A stretch of DNA of 57,499 nt from the NCBI RefSeq assembly GCF_000428105.1, contig NZ_KE386624.1, positions 135,328-192,826 of the forward strand, given 5' to 3'. The notes beneath the pieces are model-generated. The model made no database searches and was not told the DNA's origin. It saw only the letters and a list, made by a program, of their open reading frames with translations. Origin of the DNA: Bacteroides pyogenes DSM 20611 = JCM 6294. Its GTDB lineage: Bacteria > Bacteroidota > Bacteroidia > Bacteroidales > Bacteroidaceae. The position numbers and the translations under genes are program-made. This document shows positions 32,467-42,752 of this stretch, piece by piece (position 1 is the first letter of the stretch; every line of letters starts with the position of its first letter).

Positions 32467-35100
32467 ATGAGAATATCTATCAATGTGATGGCAATAACCA
32501 TTGCTTGTGTATTAACAAACGTAAACCCTATTTCAACATCCGCAACTACTCCCGAAACTCATCATCCGGGCTGGTTCAACAAAAAGAAAAAGAAGAAAGC
32601 CGAAAAGGAAGAAAAAAGTAAAAGCGATTACGAGAAATTAATGGAAGGCAGTAAGGTGAACAAAGGTATGTTCAATGTCTTACAGAAAAAAAATGAGTAC
32701 TATTTCGAAATTCCCACCTCTCTATTAGGACGCGACTTGCTGATTGTAAACAAGTTGCAGCGTGTCCCCTCAGAACTCAACGAAGCCGGAGTAAATCGCG
32801 GTGTAAACTACGAAAATCAGATGATTCGTATGGAATGGGACAAAAGCGCCGGAAAACTGATGTTCCGCCAGCAACGCCCGCTTCCTTTGACACCCAAAGA
32901 AGATGCGATCTATCGTTCCGTACGGGACAATTTCATATCTCCGCTCATCGCCGCCTTTAAGATTGAAGCCATAAACAGCGACTCGACGACGCTGGTCATT
33001 AAAATAAACGATATATACGACGGAACGGAGACGAGTATCAACAATGTATTTACCAATATCAACCTCGGAACATCCGCCATAAAGAATCTCTCACGCATTT
33101 TATCGGTAAAAGCTTTTCCGAACAATGTGATTGCCACGTCGGAATTGACTACCAAAGTAACGGAAGGAACGACAACCGTTCACGTTACGGTGGAAGCCAG
33201 TTCTTCTATCTTGCTATTGCCCGAAAAACCGATGATGGGACGTTTCGACAATCAAAAGGTAGGATATTTCACCAATCCGTTGCTTAGCTTCAGCGACGAT
33301 CAGCAGAGAAGCGATAAAGCACAGTTTATCACTCGGTGGCGCATGGAACCCAAGCCGGAGGACAGGAAGAAATACTTGAAAGGTGAGTTGGTAGAACCCG
33401 CCAAACCAATTGTTTTCTATATCGACAACTCCACGCCTTATCAGTGGCGGTCGTATATCAAGAAAGGTATTGAAGACTGGCAGTCGGCCTTCGAAAAGGC
33501 AGGATTCAAGAATGCGATCATTGCTAAAGAGATAACAGACACCATGCATATTGATATGGACGATGTGAATTACTCGGTATTGACATATGCCGCTTCAGAG
33601 AAAAAGAATGCCATGGGGCCTTCATTGCTTGATCCGCGCTCCGGAGAGATTCTCGAAGCTGATATTATGTGGTGGCACAACGTGCTTTCGATGGTACGCG
33701 AATGGATTACTGTCCAGACCGGAACCATCGATCCATTGGCACGAAGCGCCCAATTGCCCGACGCATTGATGGGAGACGCCGTACGGTTTGTCGCTTGCCA
33801 TGAAGTCGGACACTCGTTGGGTTTGCGCCACAACATGATGGGATCGTGGGCTTTCCCCACAGACTCTCTCCGTTCCGAAAGTTTCACTTCACGGATGAAC
33901 TCGACCTCCTCTTCCATCATGGACTATGCCCGTTTCAATTATATCGCTCAACCGGGTGATGGAGTCAAGGTTCTCTCCCCCCATATCGGTCCTTACGACA
34001 AATTTGCCATTGAATACGGCTATCGCTGGTATGGCAAAAACAGTCCGGAAGAAGAAAAAGACGATTTATTCGAGTTTCTGAGCCGGCACACCGACCGTCT
34101 GTATAAATACAGCGAAGCACAAGACATACGCGACGCAGTAGACCCACGCGCGCAAAACGAAGATTTGGGCGACGACCCGGTTCGTTCGTCTCTTTTGGGC
34201 ATCGCCAATCTGAAGCGCATCGTTCCGCAAATTCTGGAATGGAGTACTACCGGAGAGAAAGGACAGACATACGAAGAGGCTTCACGCTTATATTATGCCG
34301 TTATCAACCAATGGAACAATTATTTGTATCACGTATTGGCAAACATCGGCGGCATTTATATTGAAAACACCACCGTCGGCGACGGAGTGAAGACGTATAC
34401 TTTCGTCGAAAAAGAGAAGCAGCAAGGTGCATTAAACTTCTTGTTGAATGAAGTATTGACCTATCCGAAATGGTTGTTCGACGCCGAAGTCGGAACATAC
34501 ACTTATCTCTTGCGGAACACCCCCGTAGGAGTGCAGGAAAATGCGCCGACACAGGTTTTAAAAAACGCTCAGGCATATATTCTTTGGGATCTTTTAGGAA
34601 ACAACCGCCTAATGCGTATGATCGAAAACGAATCGAAAAACGGAAAGAAAGCATTCACCGTGGTAGAACTGATGGACGAGCTCCACAAACACATCTTCGG
34701 AATCACCGAGCGTGGCGGACGCCCGAATGTCTTGGAACGTTCGCTGCAGAAAAACTTTCTGGACGCGCTACTGACTGCCGCCGCCGAACCCGAAGCAGTG
34801 AAGATTAATAAAAAATTGGCGGAAGAGCATTTTTTAATCGATCACTCGAACGGCTTCTGCAGTTGCCATGCGGCCGAACAGCGCAGTCTTCACAATCCCG
34901 ACAGAATGGGAGCGCCGCGTACATTGAACTTTTACGGCACCCAGCTCAACCGTATCTCCGATGCAATCTCTGTGAAGCGAGGTGAATTATTACGGATTAA
35001 GAAATTGCTGCAAAACCGTATCGCGACTTCCGATACCGCTACCCGATATCATTACGAAGACATGATTTTACGCATCAATACAGCTTTAGGAACGAAATAA
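32467..35100 (+). CDS. Secreted zinc metalloprotease (metzincin type, DUF5117/DUF5118-like)
   Basis: An 877-residue exported protein. The signal peptide spans about 1-28, then a Lys-rich stretch (KKKKKKAEKEEKSKSDYEK). The zinc site is HEVGHSLGLRH, with His445, Glu446, His449 and His455, and a Met-turn SSIMDYARF (Met485) 30 residues later, both as in metzincins. The overall layout matches the large Bacteroidetes zinc-dependent metalloproteases with DUF5117/DUF5118-like N-terminal domains. The start at 32467 fits the signal peptide and the promoter. SusC follows after 34 bp, so the protease probably feeds that importer with peptides (inference). Confidence 0.9.
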   Translation: MRISINVMAITIACVLTNVNPISTSATTPETHHPGWFNKKKKKKAEKEEKSKSDYEKLMEGSKVNKGMFNVLQKKNEYYFEIPTSLLGRDLLIVNKLQRVPSELNEAGVNRGVNYENQMIRMEWDKSAGKLMFRQQRPLPLTPKEDAIYRSVRDNFISPLIAAFKIEAINSDSTTLVIKINDIYDGTETSINNVFTNINLGTSAIKNLSRILSVKAFPNNVIATSELTTKVTEGTTTVHVTVEASSSILLLPEKPMMGRFDNQKVGYFTNPLLSFSDDQQRSDKAQFITRWRMEPKPEDRKKYLKGELVEPAKPIVFYIDNSTPYQWRSYIKKGIEDWQSAFEKAGFKNAIIAKEITDTMHIDMDDVNYSVLTYAASEKKNAMGPSLLDPRSGEILEADIMWWHNVLSMVREWITVQTGTIDPLARSAQLPDALMGDAVRFVACHEVGHSLGLRHNMMGSWAFPTDSLRSESFTSRMNSTSSSIMDYARFNYIAQPGDGVKVLSPHIGPYDKFAIEYGYRWYGKNSPEEEKDDLFEFLSRHTDRLYKYSEAQDIRDAVDPRAQNEDLGDDPVRSSLLGIANLKRIVPQILEWSTTGEKGQTYEEASRLYYAVINQWNNYLYHVLANIGGIYIENTTVGDGVKTYTFVEKEKQQGALNFLLNEVLTYPKWLFDAEVGTYTYLLRNTPVGVQENAPTQVLKNAQAYILWDLLGNNRLMRMIENESKNGKKAFTVVELMDELHKHIFGITERGGRPNVLERSLQKNFLDALLTAAAEPEAVKINKKLAEEHFLIDHSNGFCSCHAAEQRSLHNPDRMGAPRTLNFYGTQLNRISDAISVKRGELLRIKKLLQNRIATSDTATRYHYEDMILRINTALGTK

Positions 35101-35134
35101 TAAATCAATTTAATTTACATTAGTTTATTCATCA

Positions 35135-38100
35135 ATGAGAAAAAAACATTTATTCATTTTAATATGCCTGCTTGCCAATGCGTTGGCAATGGCAAAAGCA
35201 GGCAATCGTATCATTACGGGAATTGTGGTTTCGGGCGAAGATAACGAGCCTCTTATCGGAGCGTCTGTGTACGTCCGCGCCGATGATTTGAAAAAGGCGG
35301 GAATCTCTCAGACATCCTTAGGAACCATTACCGACATCGACGGCAAGTTCTCGCTACCTGTTCCCGAACAAATTACCCGGTTCTTCTGTAGTTATATCGG
35401 TTATCAGGAACAAGCTGTCAACATACAAGGCAATAAGAAAAACTATCACATCATACTCCAGCCCTCATCGCATACGCTGGCAGACGTAGTGGTGACAGGA
35501 TACCAGACGCTGGAGCGTCGCAAACTGACTGCCGCAATCTCCAAAGTGGAGCTTTCGGATGCTATGCTAGGGGCAACGAAAAGCATCGACCAGGCATTGA
35601 CGGGACAAATTGCCGGAGTGGCGGTGACCAATACTTCCGGTGCGCCGGGCGCGCCCGCACGTATCCGTATTCGGGGAACTGCTTCTTTGAACGGCACTCA
35701 AGATCCGCTGTGGGTACTGGACGGCATCCCATTGGAAGGAACAGACATTCCGAAGCTTGACAGAATCAATGGCGAAGACAATGACATCAACAACATCAGC
35801 CAGTCGTCCATCGCCGGGCTTAGTCCGAACGATATCGAAAGTATTACTATTCTGAAAGATGCCGCAGCAACGGCTATCTATGGAGCGCGTGCAGCGAACG
35901 GAGTTATTGTGGTAACCACCAAAAGAGGTAAAGCAGGAAAACCGGTGATACATTTCAACACGAAACTGACTTATTCGCCGAATCCGAGCATTTCGCGACT
36001 CAACCTGCTGAATGCCGAAGAGAAAGTAAATTTAGAACTTGAATTGCTGAAAGAAACTTATTCCTTTTTCGGAACACATCCTGCTTACAAGGAAAAAGGG
36101 GGAGTAGCCGCCATACTAAATAAACATGACTTAATGAATGATTATCGGACCAACGGTTGGAATGAACTTCCTTCCGATGTTCAGGATGCTATCAACCGGT
36201 TGAAAACGATCAACACTGATTGGAACGATATTCTTTTCCGCGATGCTTTTACCCAAGAATACAACCTGAGCTTATCGGGCGGCAGTGAAAAAGTAACCTA
36301 CTATAATTCTTTGGGATACTCCAACGAAAACGGTAATGTGCCGGGTGTAAACATGACACGTTTCAACCTGACCAGCAAAACATCTTACCAGATAAACAAA
36401 TTGCTTAAATTCGGTCTTTCGATATTTGCCAACCGCCGGAAAAACCAAAACTTTGTCACAGACTCGAAAGGACTGGCAAATCCTATTTTTTACTCACGCA
36501 CCGCCAATCCTTATCTAAGCCCCTATGATGAGAATCATCATTATGTTTACGATTACGATATAGCATCTAGTGATAAAGCGGATGAAAAGAGAGGCTTCAA
36601 TATATTTGAAGAACGTGACAATACAAGTAACGAAACAACCGTAACTGCAATCAATTCCATATTCGATGCCGAACTTCGTTTCAACGACCAATGGAAACTT
36701 ACATCACAAATAGGCTTGCAATGGGACCAATCAGCGCAAGAAAAATATGTGGGAGCAAACACATTTAACATGCGTAACACGCGTGAGAACGGGAAATATG
36801 GCGGTGGGAAATATTTACATCCCGAAGGAGGAATGCACTCCTACTCTCATTCCTCAACTTCCCAAATAACGTGGAAATTGCAAGGAGAATATAAAAATAC
36901 ATTCAAAGATATTCATGACGTGCAAGTAATGGCAGGTTCGGAAATACGTAAGAATTGGTTCGACACCCACTCATCCACCGCTTATGGATACGACCCAAAA
37001 ACACTTACCAACATCAATATTGTTTTCGAGAATGAAAGTAAAGCTCAAGGAGTAAAGCTACATACTAAAAATTATGTGGAAAACGCATTCGCCTCTTTCT
37101 ATGCCAACGGATCTTACTCTTTGATGAACCGGTACACCCTCGGCGCCAGCGTGCGTATGGACGGCTCAGACCTTTTCGGTGTCGACAAGAAATACCGCTA
37201 CTTGCCCATCTATTCGTTCAGCGGACTATGGAGAGCATCCAACGAAAGCTTTATGCAACCGATAAAATGGGTGGACAATCTGGCGCTTCGCTTCTCATAC
37301 GGATTGCAAGGAAACATAGATAAAAGTACTTCACCCTTTTTAGTCGGAGTATACGAAAAGGCAAGTATCATGCCCGGATATGTCGAAGATATCATTCGTA
37401 TCAATTCTGCTCCTAACAGTAAACTGCGTTGGGAAAAAACCGCCACATACAATATCGGGTTAGACTTTGCCGTATTGAACCAAGCTGCGAATATCAGCGT
37501 CGATTATTATTATCGAAAAGGAACAGATTTGATCGGCATCAGGATGCTTCCTTTGGAAAACGGATTCAACAGCATGAACATCAATTGGGCGAGCATGGAG
37601 AATAAAGGAATCGAAATTAACCTTCAGACGCGGAACATCACTACCAAGCACTTTTCCTGGTACACTAATTTCAACTTTGCCTACAATCAAAATAAAGTAT
37701 TGAAGGTAATGACTCCGGACAACCAGACAACGCCCGGCTTGGAAGGCTATCCGGTAGGAGCCATATTCGCATTGAAGACAAAAGGTATCGATCCTGAAAA
37801 CGGACGCATCAGGATTATAGGAAAAGACGGTAAAGAAACAACGCTGGAAGCATTGTATAAAATGACAGATGAATCAGGGATAGGCCTTTGGGGACCGAAT
37901 GTAACTCCTAAAGAGGAAAGAGAATTTTACAGCTACATGGGAACATCCGATGCCCCCTACTCGGGAGGATTTATGAATACTTTCAGTTATCGTAACTGGG
38001 AGCTGAATGTAAACTTCGCATACAATTTGGGAGCACATGTAAAAACTGCGCCCACATATAGTTTGACCGATTATGATCCGGGGCGGAATACGAATCGAGA

Positions 38101-38461
38101 TATCCTGAACAGATGGACACCTGAGAATAAAGAGGGAAGCTTTCCCGCTCTCATCACACGTAATAACTTCCCTGCCGATTACTCATTATTGAATGACCGG
38201 CCGCAAGTAGCAAGAGCATTGGATATTTGGGTAAAACCACTCAGCTATGTACGATTGCAAAACATACGTTTGGCTTATCGCTTGCCGGCCGAATGGCTTC
38301 GTTACATTCGTCTGAACGGAGCTACCGTAGGATTGGAAGCCCGTAACGTATGTGTGTTCGGTTCGAGCTATAAGAATTACCTCGATCCCGAATCGATGAG
38401 CAATATTTATGCGACGCCTATACCGCGTTCATTCACATTCAATCTAAATTTGAATTTCTAA
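35135..38461 (+). CDS. SusC/RagA-family TonB-dependent outer-membrane transporter
   Basis: A 1108-residue outer-membrane receptor. A signal peptide (about 1-22) is followed by a carboxypeptidase-D regulatory-like domain (about 28-112), the plug domain (ADVVVTGYQTLERRKLTAAISKV to GARAANGVIVVTTKRG, about 115-270) and a 22-strand barrel ending in FTFNLNLNF. The SusC box TASLNGTQDPLWVLDGIPLEG is present. It lies 12 bp before its SusD partner. Substrates of such pairs are glycans or, in RagAB, peptides. Here no glycoside hydrolase, sulfatase or hybrid sensor is beside it, only a metalloprotease, which points to peptides (inference). Confidence 0.95.
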   Translation: MRKKHLFILICLLANALAMAKAGNRIITGIVVSGEDNEPLIGASVYVRADDLKKAGISQTSLGTITDIDGKFSLPVPEQITRFFCSYIGYQEQAVNIQGNKKNYHIILQPSSHTLADVVVTGYQTLERRKLTAAISKVELSDAMLGATKSIDQALTGQIAGVAVTNTSGAPGAPARIRIRGTASLNGTQDPLWVLDGIPLEGTDIPKLDRINGEDNDINNISQSSIAGLSPNDIESITILKDAAATAIYGARAANGVIVVTTKRGKAGKPVIHFNTKLTYSPNPSISRLNLLNAEEKVNLELELLKETYSFFGTHPAYKEKGGVAAILNKHDLMNDYRTNGWNELPSDVQDAINRLKTINTDWNDILFRDAFTQEYNLSLSGGSEKVTYYNSLGYSNENGNVPGVNMTRFNLTSKTSYQINKLLKFGLSIFANRRKNQNFVTDSKGLANPIFYSRTANPYLSPYDENHHYVYDYDIASSDKADEKRGFNIFEERDNTSNETTVTAINSIFDAELRFNDQWKLTSQIGLQWDQSAQEKYVGANTFNMRNTRENGKYGGGKYLHPEGGMHSYSHSSTSQITWKLQGEYKNTFKDIHDVQVMAGSEIRKNWFDTHSSTAYGYDPKTLTNINIVFENESKAQGVKLHTKNYVENAFASFYANGSYSLMNRYTLGASVRMDGSDLFGVDKKYRYLPIYSFSGLWRASNESFMQPIKWVDNLALRFSYGLQGNIDKSTSPFLVGVYEKASIMPGYVEDIIRINSAPNSKLRWEKTATYNIGLDFAVLNQAANISVDYYYRKGTDLIGIRMLPLENGFNSMNINWASMENKGIEINLQTRNITTKHFSWYTNFNFAYNQNKVLKVMTPDNQTTPGLEGYPVGAIFALKTKGIDPENGRIRIIGKDGKETTLEALYKMTDESGIGLWGPNVTPKEEREFYSYMGTSDAPYSGGFMNTFSYRNWELNVNFAYNLGAHVKTAPTYSLTDYDPGRNTNRDILNRWTPENKEGSFPALITRNNFPADYSLLNDRPQVARALDIWVKPLSYVRLQNIRLAYRLPAEWLRYIRLNGATVGLEARNVCVFGSSYKNYLDPESMSNIYATPIPRSFTFNLNLNF

Positions 38462-38473
38462 ACAACAAACATC

Positions 38474-39820
38474 ATGAAAGTAACTAAATATACCACACTC
38501 GCCTTTACGATGGCAGGATGTCTTCTGCTTTCGTCTTGCGACAGCTTTCTGGACATTCAACCCGTAGGAAAAGTAATTCCGAATACGTTGTCCGAATACC
38601 GGTCTCTGCTAACTAAAGCCTATCAGCAACCCTTCAATGACAGAGCCATATGCGATATGCGCACGAACGATGTGATTATAAAAGACGACAACCACGAGCA
38701 AGGCGTTTATGGCGAAATCGAAAGATGGAATGACGGATCGTTCAAAACATCCACTTATTCTTTCAACTGGGAGGTTTATTACTCCATTATATATTACGCC
38801 AACGCCATCATCGACAATAAAAGCAAAATTAAAGAAGGCAGCCGGGAGGAAATAGATCAGCTCGTGGGAGAAGCTTATTTCTTAAGAGGCTATATTCATT
38901 TTATATTGGTGAATCTCTACGGAGAACCGTATGGTAAAAAAGGGGCCCCTCAAAAAAAAGCCATTCCTCTAAAGCTGGACTTAGATTTGGAAGCCATTCC
39001 CACACGAAACACGGTAGAGGAAATCTACACAGCTATTTTGGATGATATTGCAAAAGCCCGTACTTTGATAAATAAAGAGACGTGGGAAGAAAGATATCTC
39101 TACCGCTTCTCTGTCATAGCTGCAGATGCTTTTGCTTCACGCGTGCATTTATACATGGGAAAGTGGGAAGAGGCATATGCGGAGGCGGAAAATGCTTTGG
39201 CAAAGAAATCGTCTCTGGAAAACTTGAACGAAGCCGACAGTAAAATGCCTAACGAGTACCAGTCGGTCGAAATCATCAACGCATACGAACAAATTCAGTC
39301 TTCTTCTACACAAAGAGCCTGCTGGGCAGGGGAAGAACTGCGTAAAACATACGACACCGCCAATGACTTACGGCTGAAAAAATACTTCGGAGAACCGAAC
39401 AAAGACGGGAAATACTCCATCGCCAAAGCAGATGGAAGTTCCAAATACCGTTGTTCCTTCCGCACCGGAGAGGTTTACCTGAACGCAGCCGAAGCAGCGG
39501 CCCGGTTGAACAAACTGCCGGAAGCCCGCAAGCGGTTGTTGCAACTGATGGAGAAGCGTTATACGCCGGAAGGATATGCACAGAAAAAGAAAGCTTTGGA
39601 TGGAATGCAACGAGACGAGCTGATAAAAGAAATCCTGGACGAGCGTGCCCGAGAATTGGCCTTCGAAGGACACCGATGGTTCGACTTACGCCGCACCACC
39701 CGCCCCAAGATGGAAAAAACGCTGGAGAACAAGAAGTTTGTATTACAACAAGACGATCCGCGCTACACGCTACGTCTTCCTGTGTCGGCAACCGAAGCCA
39801 ATCCGGGATTGCTGAACTGA
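38474..39820 (+). CDS. SusD/RagB-family substrate-binding lipoprotein
   Basis: A 448-residue surface lipoprotein with lipobox LSSC (Cys22). The SusD features are the N-terminal DSFLDIQPVGKVIPNT, TPR-like helices (EAYFLRGYIHFILVNLYGEPY, ARTLINKETWEERYLYRFS) and the C-terminal DERARELAFEGHRWFDLRRT. It caps the SusC channel and delivers the ligand. It is shorter than many glycan-binding SusD proteins (about 500-600 residues), closer to RagB in size. The hairpin at 39867-39900 ends the operon. Confidence 0.95.
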   Translation: MKVTKYTTLAFTMAGCLLLSSCDSFLDIQPVGKVIPNTLSEYRSLLTKAYQQPFNDRAICDMRTNDVIIKDDNHEQGVYGEIERWNDGSFKTSTYSFNWEVYYSIIYYANAIIDNKSKIKEGSREEIDQLVGEAYFLRGYIHFILVNLYGEPYGKKGAPQKKAIPLKLDLDLEAIPTRNTVEEIYTAILDDIAKARTLINKETWEERYLYRFSVIAADAFASRVHLYMGKWEEAYAEAENALAKKSSLENLNEADSKMPNEYQSVEIINAYEQIQSSSTQRACWAGEELRKTYDTANDLRLKKYFGEPNKDGKYSIAKADGSSKYRCSFRTGEVYLNAAEAAARLNKLPEARKRLLQLMEKRYTPEGYAQKKKALDGMQRDELIKEILDERARELAFEGHRWFDLRRTTRPKMEKTLENKKFVLQQDDPRYTLRLPVSATEANPGLLN

Positions 39821-39866
39821 TTTCCGGGAAAGACAGCCATAAAAAACAACATTCTGTTGTTAAACA

Positions 39867-39900
39867 TCCCCTTACGAGCAACAACGTAAGGGGATTCTTT
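39867..39900 (+). terminator. Terminator of the metalloprotease-SusCD operon
   Basis: A 10-bp stem TCCCCTTACG/CGTAAGGGGA (39867-39876 with 39885-39894) followed by TTCTTT. It lies 47 bases after the SusD stop. Confidence 0.85.
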
Positions 39901-39937
39901 GTATTTTCGGGCATGTTTAACCTTAAAATGTGGCATT

Positions 39938-41044
39938 ATGATTATCGGAGTACCTAAAGAGATTAAGAACAATGAGAATCGGGTGGGCATGACACCTTCC
40001 GGAACAGCAGAGTTAGTGAAAAGAGGACATCAGGTTTACATCCAGCACACTGCAGGAATCAATAGTGGTTTCCCGGATGAAGCGTACGAGGCCGTGGGTG
40101 CTAAAATTTTACCGACCATAGAAGATGTATACGCCTCCGCAGACATGATTGTAAAAGTAAAAGAACCTATCGCACCCGAGTACAACCTGATTAGAAAAGG
40201 GCAACTACTGTTCACGTATTTTCATTTCGCTTCCGATAAAGAACTGACATTGGCGATGATTGCCAACAAATCTATTTGCTTAGCATACGAAACGGTGGAA
40301 AATCCGGACCGTTCGCTGCCTTTGCTGATTCCGATGAGCGAAGTAGCCGGACGGATGTCAGTACAGGAAGGCGCACGTTTTCTGGAAAAGCCCCAAGGCG
40401 GAAAAGGAATTCTATTGGGCGGAGTGCCCGGAGTGAAACCTGCGAAAGTACTTATCCTCGGCGGAGGTGTGGTAGGAACCAATGCGGCGCAAATGGCAGC
40501 AGGAATGGGCGCCGATGTGACCATTGCCGATGTGAACCTGGCACGCCTGCGCTACCTGAGCGAAGTATTGCCTAAGAACGTAAAAACTTTATATTCTTCT
40601 GAATTAAGAATTAAGAAAGAATTACCGGATATCGATCTGATTATCGGTTCCGTCCTGATTCCCGGAGACAAGGCTCCTCATCTAATTACCAAACCGATGT
40701 TATCTATGCTGCAACCCGGCACAGTGCTTGTTGACGTGGCCATCGATCAGGGAGGATGCTTCGAAACCTCCCACCCTACCACACACAGCGAACCGACTTA
40801 TGTCGTAGACGGAATCGTGCATTATGCGGTTGCCAATATTCCCGGAGCCGTACCTTACACTTCCACTCTGGCATTGACCAACGCCACACTTCCGTACGTC
40901 ATCGCTTTGGCTAACAAGGGTTGGGAAAAAGCTTGCAAAGAAATTCCGTCCCTGCAACCGGGATTAAATATTGTGGAAGGTAAAGTTACGTATAAAGCCG
41001 TAGCAGACGTGTTCGGTTTAGAATATGAGCCTGTTTTCTTATGA
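39938..41044 (+). CDS. ald: Alanine dehydrogenase
   Basis: A 368-residue NAD-dependent enzyme that interconverts alanine and pyruvate plus ammonia. The N-terminal block is MIIGVPKEIKNNENRVGMTP. The Rossmann motif is VLILGGGVVGTNAAQMAAGMGA (about 170-190), and the substrate-binding lysine region is VKVKEPI. The open frame begins at 39899, but the family start is the ATG at 39938. It lies after a terminator and before another hairpin, so it is a single-gene unit. Confidence 0.95.
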   Translation: MIIGVPKEIKNNENRVGMTPSGTAELVKRGHQVYIQHTAGINSGFPDEAYEAVGAKILPTIEDVYASADMIVKVKEPIAPEYNLIRKGQLLFTYFHFASDKELTLAMIANKSICLAYETVENPDRSLPLLIPMSEVAGRMSVQEGARFLEKPQGGKGILLGGVPGVKPAKVLILGGGVVGTNAAQMAAGMGADVTIADVNLARLRYLSEVLPKNVKTLYSSELRIKKELPDIDLIIGSVLIPGDKAPHLITKPMLSMLQPGTVLVDVAIDQGGCFETSHPTTHSEPTYVVDGIVHYAVANIPGAVPYTSTLALTNATLPYVIALANKGWEKACKEIPSLQPGLNIVEGKVTYKAVADVFGLEYEPVFL

Positions 41045-41104
41045 AATAGCAATCATTTTATTCATCTGGGATTACCGATTGAAAGAAAAACAAGAAAATA
41101 AAAG

Positions 41105-41139
41105 CAAGAAATCCGAGAAGGAAATTCTCGGATTTCTTG
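41105..41139 (+). terminator. Terminator after ald
   Basis: A perfect 15-bp stem (41105-41119 with 41125-41139) with a five-base loop. T-rich sequence is part of the stem end rather than a clean run. Confidence 0.75.
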
Positions 41140-41159
41140 TTCAAATAAGAAACAAAATG

Positions 41160-41167
41160 TAACTTTG
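41160..41167 (+). promoter_or_regulatory. -7 element very close to the FemAB-like start
   Basis: TAACTTTG fits the -7 consensus and ends only 7 bases before the ATG at 41175. If used, the mRNA would have no leader. A weak CTTG at 41136-41139 stands at the -33 position. Confidence 0.5.
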
Positions 41168-41174
41168 TTCTTAC

Positions 41175-42173
41175 ATGCCACTCAAATTAACCACATATTA
41201 TCAAGGGAAAGATATCCCCGAATTACCTGGGAATAATACCTTTCATTCCAAAGAGCTGTTTCAAATCTACGAAGTAACTCCCGGATATACACCTTTGCTA
41301 ATTATAGCAACCGAAAAAGGGCAATTTGCTGCCCGCCTATTGGCAGCTATGCATAAAGGTAAAAGATGGTTGCCGGGATTCATCGCCAGACAATGCATCG
41401 TATACGATACCGGTGAAATTCTTGATGAAACCATTCTTGCAGACAAAGAAAAAACAGAAGAAGTATTCGGGGAAATATTAGAACACTTAGTTCAGGAAGC
41501 ATCTCGTTCTTGCTTTCTTATTGAGTTCCGTAACCTGAGCAATCCCATGTTTGGCTATAAATTCTTTCGAACAAATTTCTTTTTTCCTGTCAACTGGCTG
41601 CGTGTAAGGAACTCGCTTCACAGTGTATATCGGGTAGAAGAGCGTTTCAGCCCGTCTCGTATTCGCCAGATAAAAAAAGGAATAAGAAACGGAGCTAAAG
41701 TAGAAGAGGCACATACAAAAGAAGAGATAAAAGCTTTTTCACGCATGCTCCACAATGTGTACTCTTCCCGTATTAGACGTTACTTTCCCGGAAATGACTT
41801 TTTCCGGCACATGGACCGCTTACTGATTAAAAAAAAGAAAGCCAAAATATTTGTGGTAAAATATAAAGAGAAGATCATAGGTGGATCAGTCTGTATTTAC
41901 TCAGGACAAAACGCACACCTCTGGTTTTCCGGAGGCATGCGTAAGACTTATGCCTTGCAATGCCCTGGAATCCTGGCAGTATGGAAAGCATTAGACGATG
42001 CGCACAAACAAGGATTCCGTCACATGGAGTTCATGGACGTAGGTCTGCCTTTCCGCAAGCATGGTTATCGTGACTTCGTTCTCCGCTTCGGAGGAAAACA
42101 AAGCAGTACCCGTCGTTGGATACGTGTCCGTTGGAGGTGGTTGAACAATCTATTGATCAAAATATACGCATAA
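41175..42173 (+). CDS. FemAB/GNAT-like protein
   Basis: A 332-residue protein with two GNAT-like halves, resembling the BioF2/FemAB-type acyl or aminoacyl transferases. The C-terminal half has the expected sequence order: RRYFPGNDFFRHM, AKIFVVKYKEKIIGGSVCIYSGQNAHLWFSGG and a predicted acceptor-binding helix. Family members add amino acids or acyl groups to cell-wall or lipid precursors; no substrate is evident here. No signal peptide or membrane segment is seen, so it is probably cytoplasmic. The start codon is nearly on top of a -7 promoter element. Confidence 0.65.
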   Translation: MPLKLTTYYQGKDIPELPGNNTFHSKELFQIYEVTPGYTPLLIIATEKGQFAARLLAAMHKGKRWLPGFIARQCIVYDTGEILDETILADKEKTEEVFGEILEHLVQEASRSCFLIEFRNLSNPMFGYKFFRTNFFFPVNWLRVRNSLHSVYRVEERFSPSRIRQIKKGIRNGAKVEEAHTKEEIKAFSRMLHNVYSSRIRRYFPGNDFFRHMDRLLIKKKKAKIFVVKYKEKIIGGSVCIYSGQNAHLWFSGGMRKTYALQCPGILAVWKALDDAHKQGFRHMEFMDVGLPFRKHGYRDFVLRFGGKQSSTRRWIRVRWRWLNNLLIKIYA

Positions 42174-42347
42174 ATGCAATGCTGACATTGCAAAACTCTT
42201 TTACTATGTGCTTCTCACCTGCTTTTTCTCTTTTTTACCCCCACAATTAAATCGAGAAATATTTCATTATTATGTAATAATTGATTTTCTTTGTGGATGT
42301 TTTGTACTATGCAAAAACAGATTAATAACCCAATTAAAAATATTGTT

Positions 42348-42752
42348 ATGAAAATTTCACACATTGAGCATTTGGGCATTGCAGTAAAAAGTATTGAAGA
42401 AGCCCTTCCCTACTACGAAAACGTGTTAGGTTTGAAATGCTACAACATTGAAACTGTAGAAGACCAGAAAGTAAGAACCGCCTTTTTGAAAGTAGGCGAT
42501 ACGAAAATCGAATTGTTGGAACCGACATGTCCCGAAAGCACCATTGCTAAATTTATTGAGAACAAGGGCGTAGGGGTACATCACATAGCATTTGCCGTAG
42601 AAGATGGAGTAGCCAATGCTTTGGCAGAAGCAGAAGCGAAAGAAATCCGCATTATCGACAAAGCTCCTCGCAAAGGTGCCGAAAGCTTAAACATCGCATT
42701 CCTTCATCCCAAGTCCACAATGGGGGTGTTGACAGAACTTTGCGAACACTGA
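42348..42752 (+). CDS. mce: Methylmalonyl-CoA epimerase
   Basis: A 134-residue vicinal-oxygen-chelate enzyme that interconverts (R)- and (S)-methylmalonyl-CoA. The metal-ligand regions are KISHIEHLGIAVK (His8), KIELLEP, GVHHIAFAVED and GVLTELCE. The open frame begins at 42291, but the family start is the ATG at 42348. It precedes the methylmalonyl-CoA decarboxylase genes, so the whole cluster turns succinate-derived methylmalonyl-CoA into propionyl-CoA. Confidence 0.95.
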   Translation: MKISHIEHLGIAVKSIEEALPYYENVLGLKCYNIETVEDQKVRTAFLKVGDTKIELLEPTCPESTIAKFIENKGVGVHHIAFAVEDGVANALAEAEAKEIRIIDKAPRKGAESLNIAFLHPKSTMGVLTELCEH

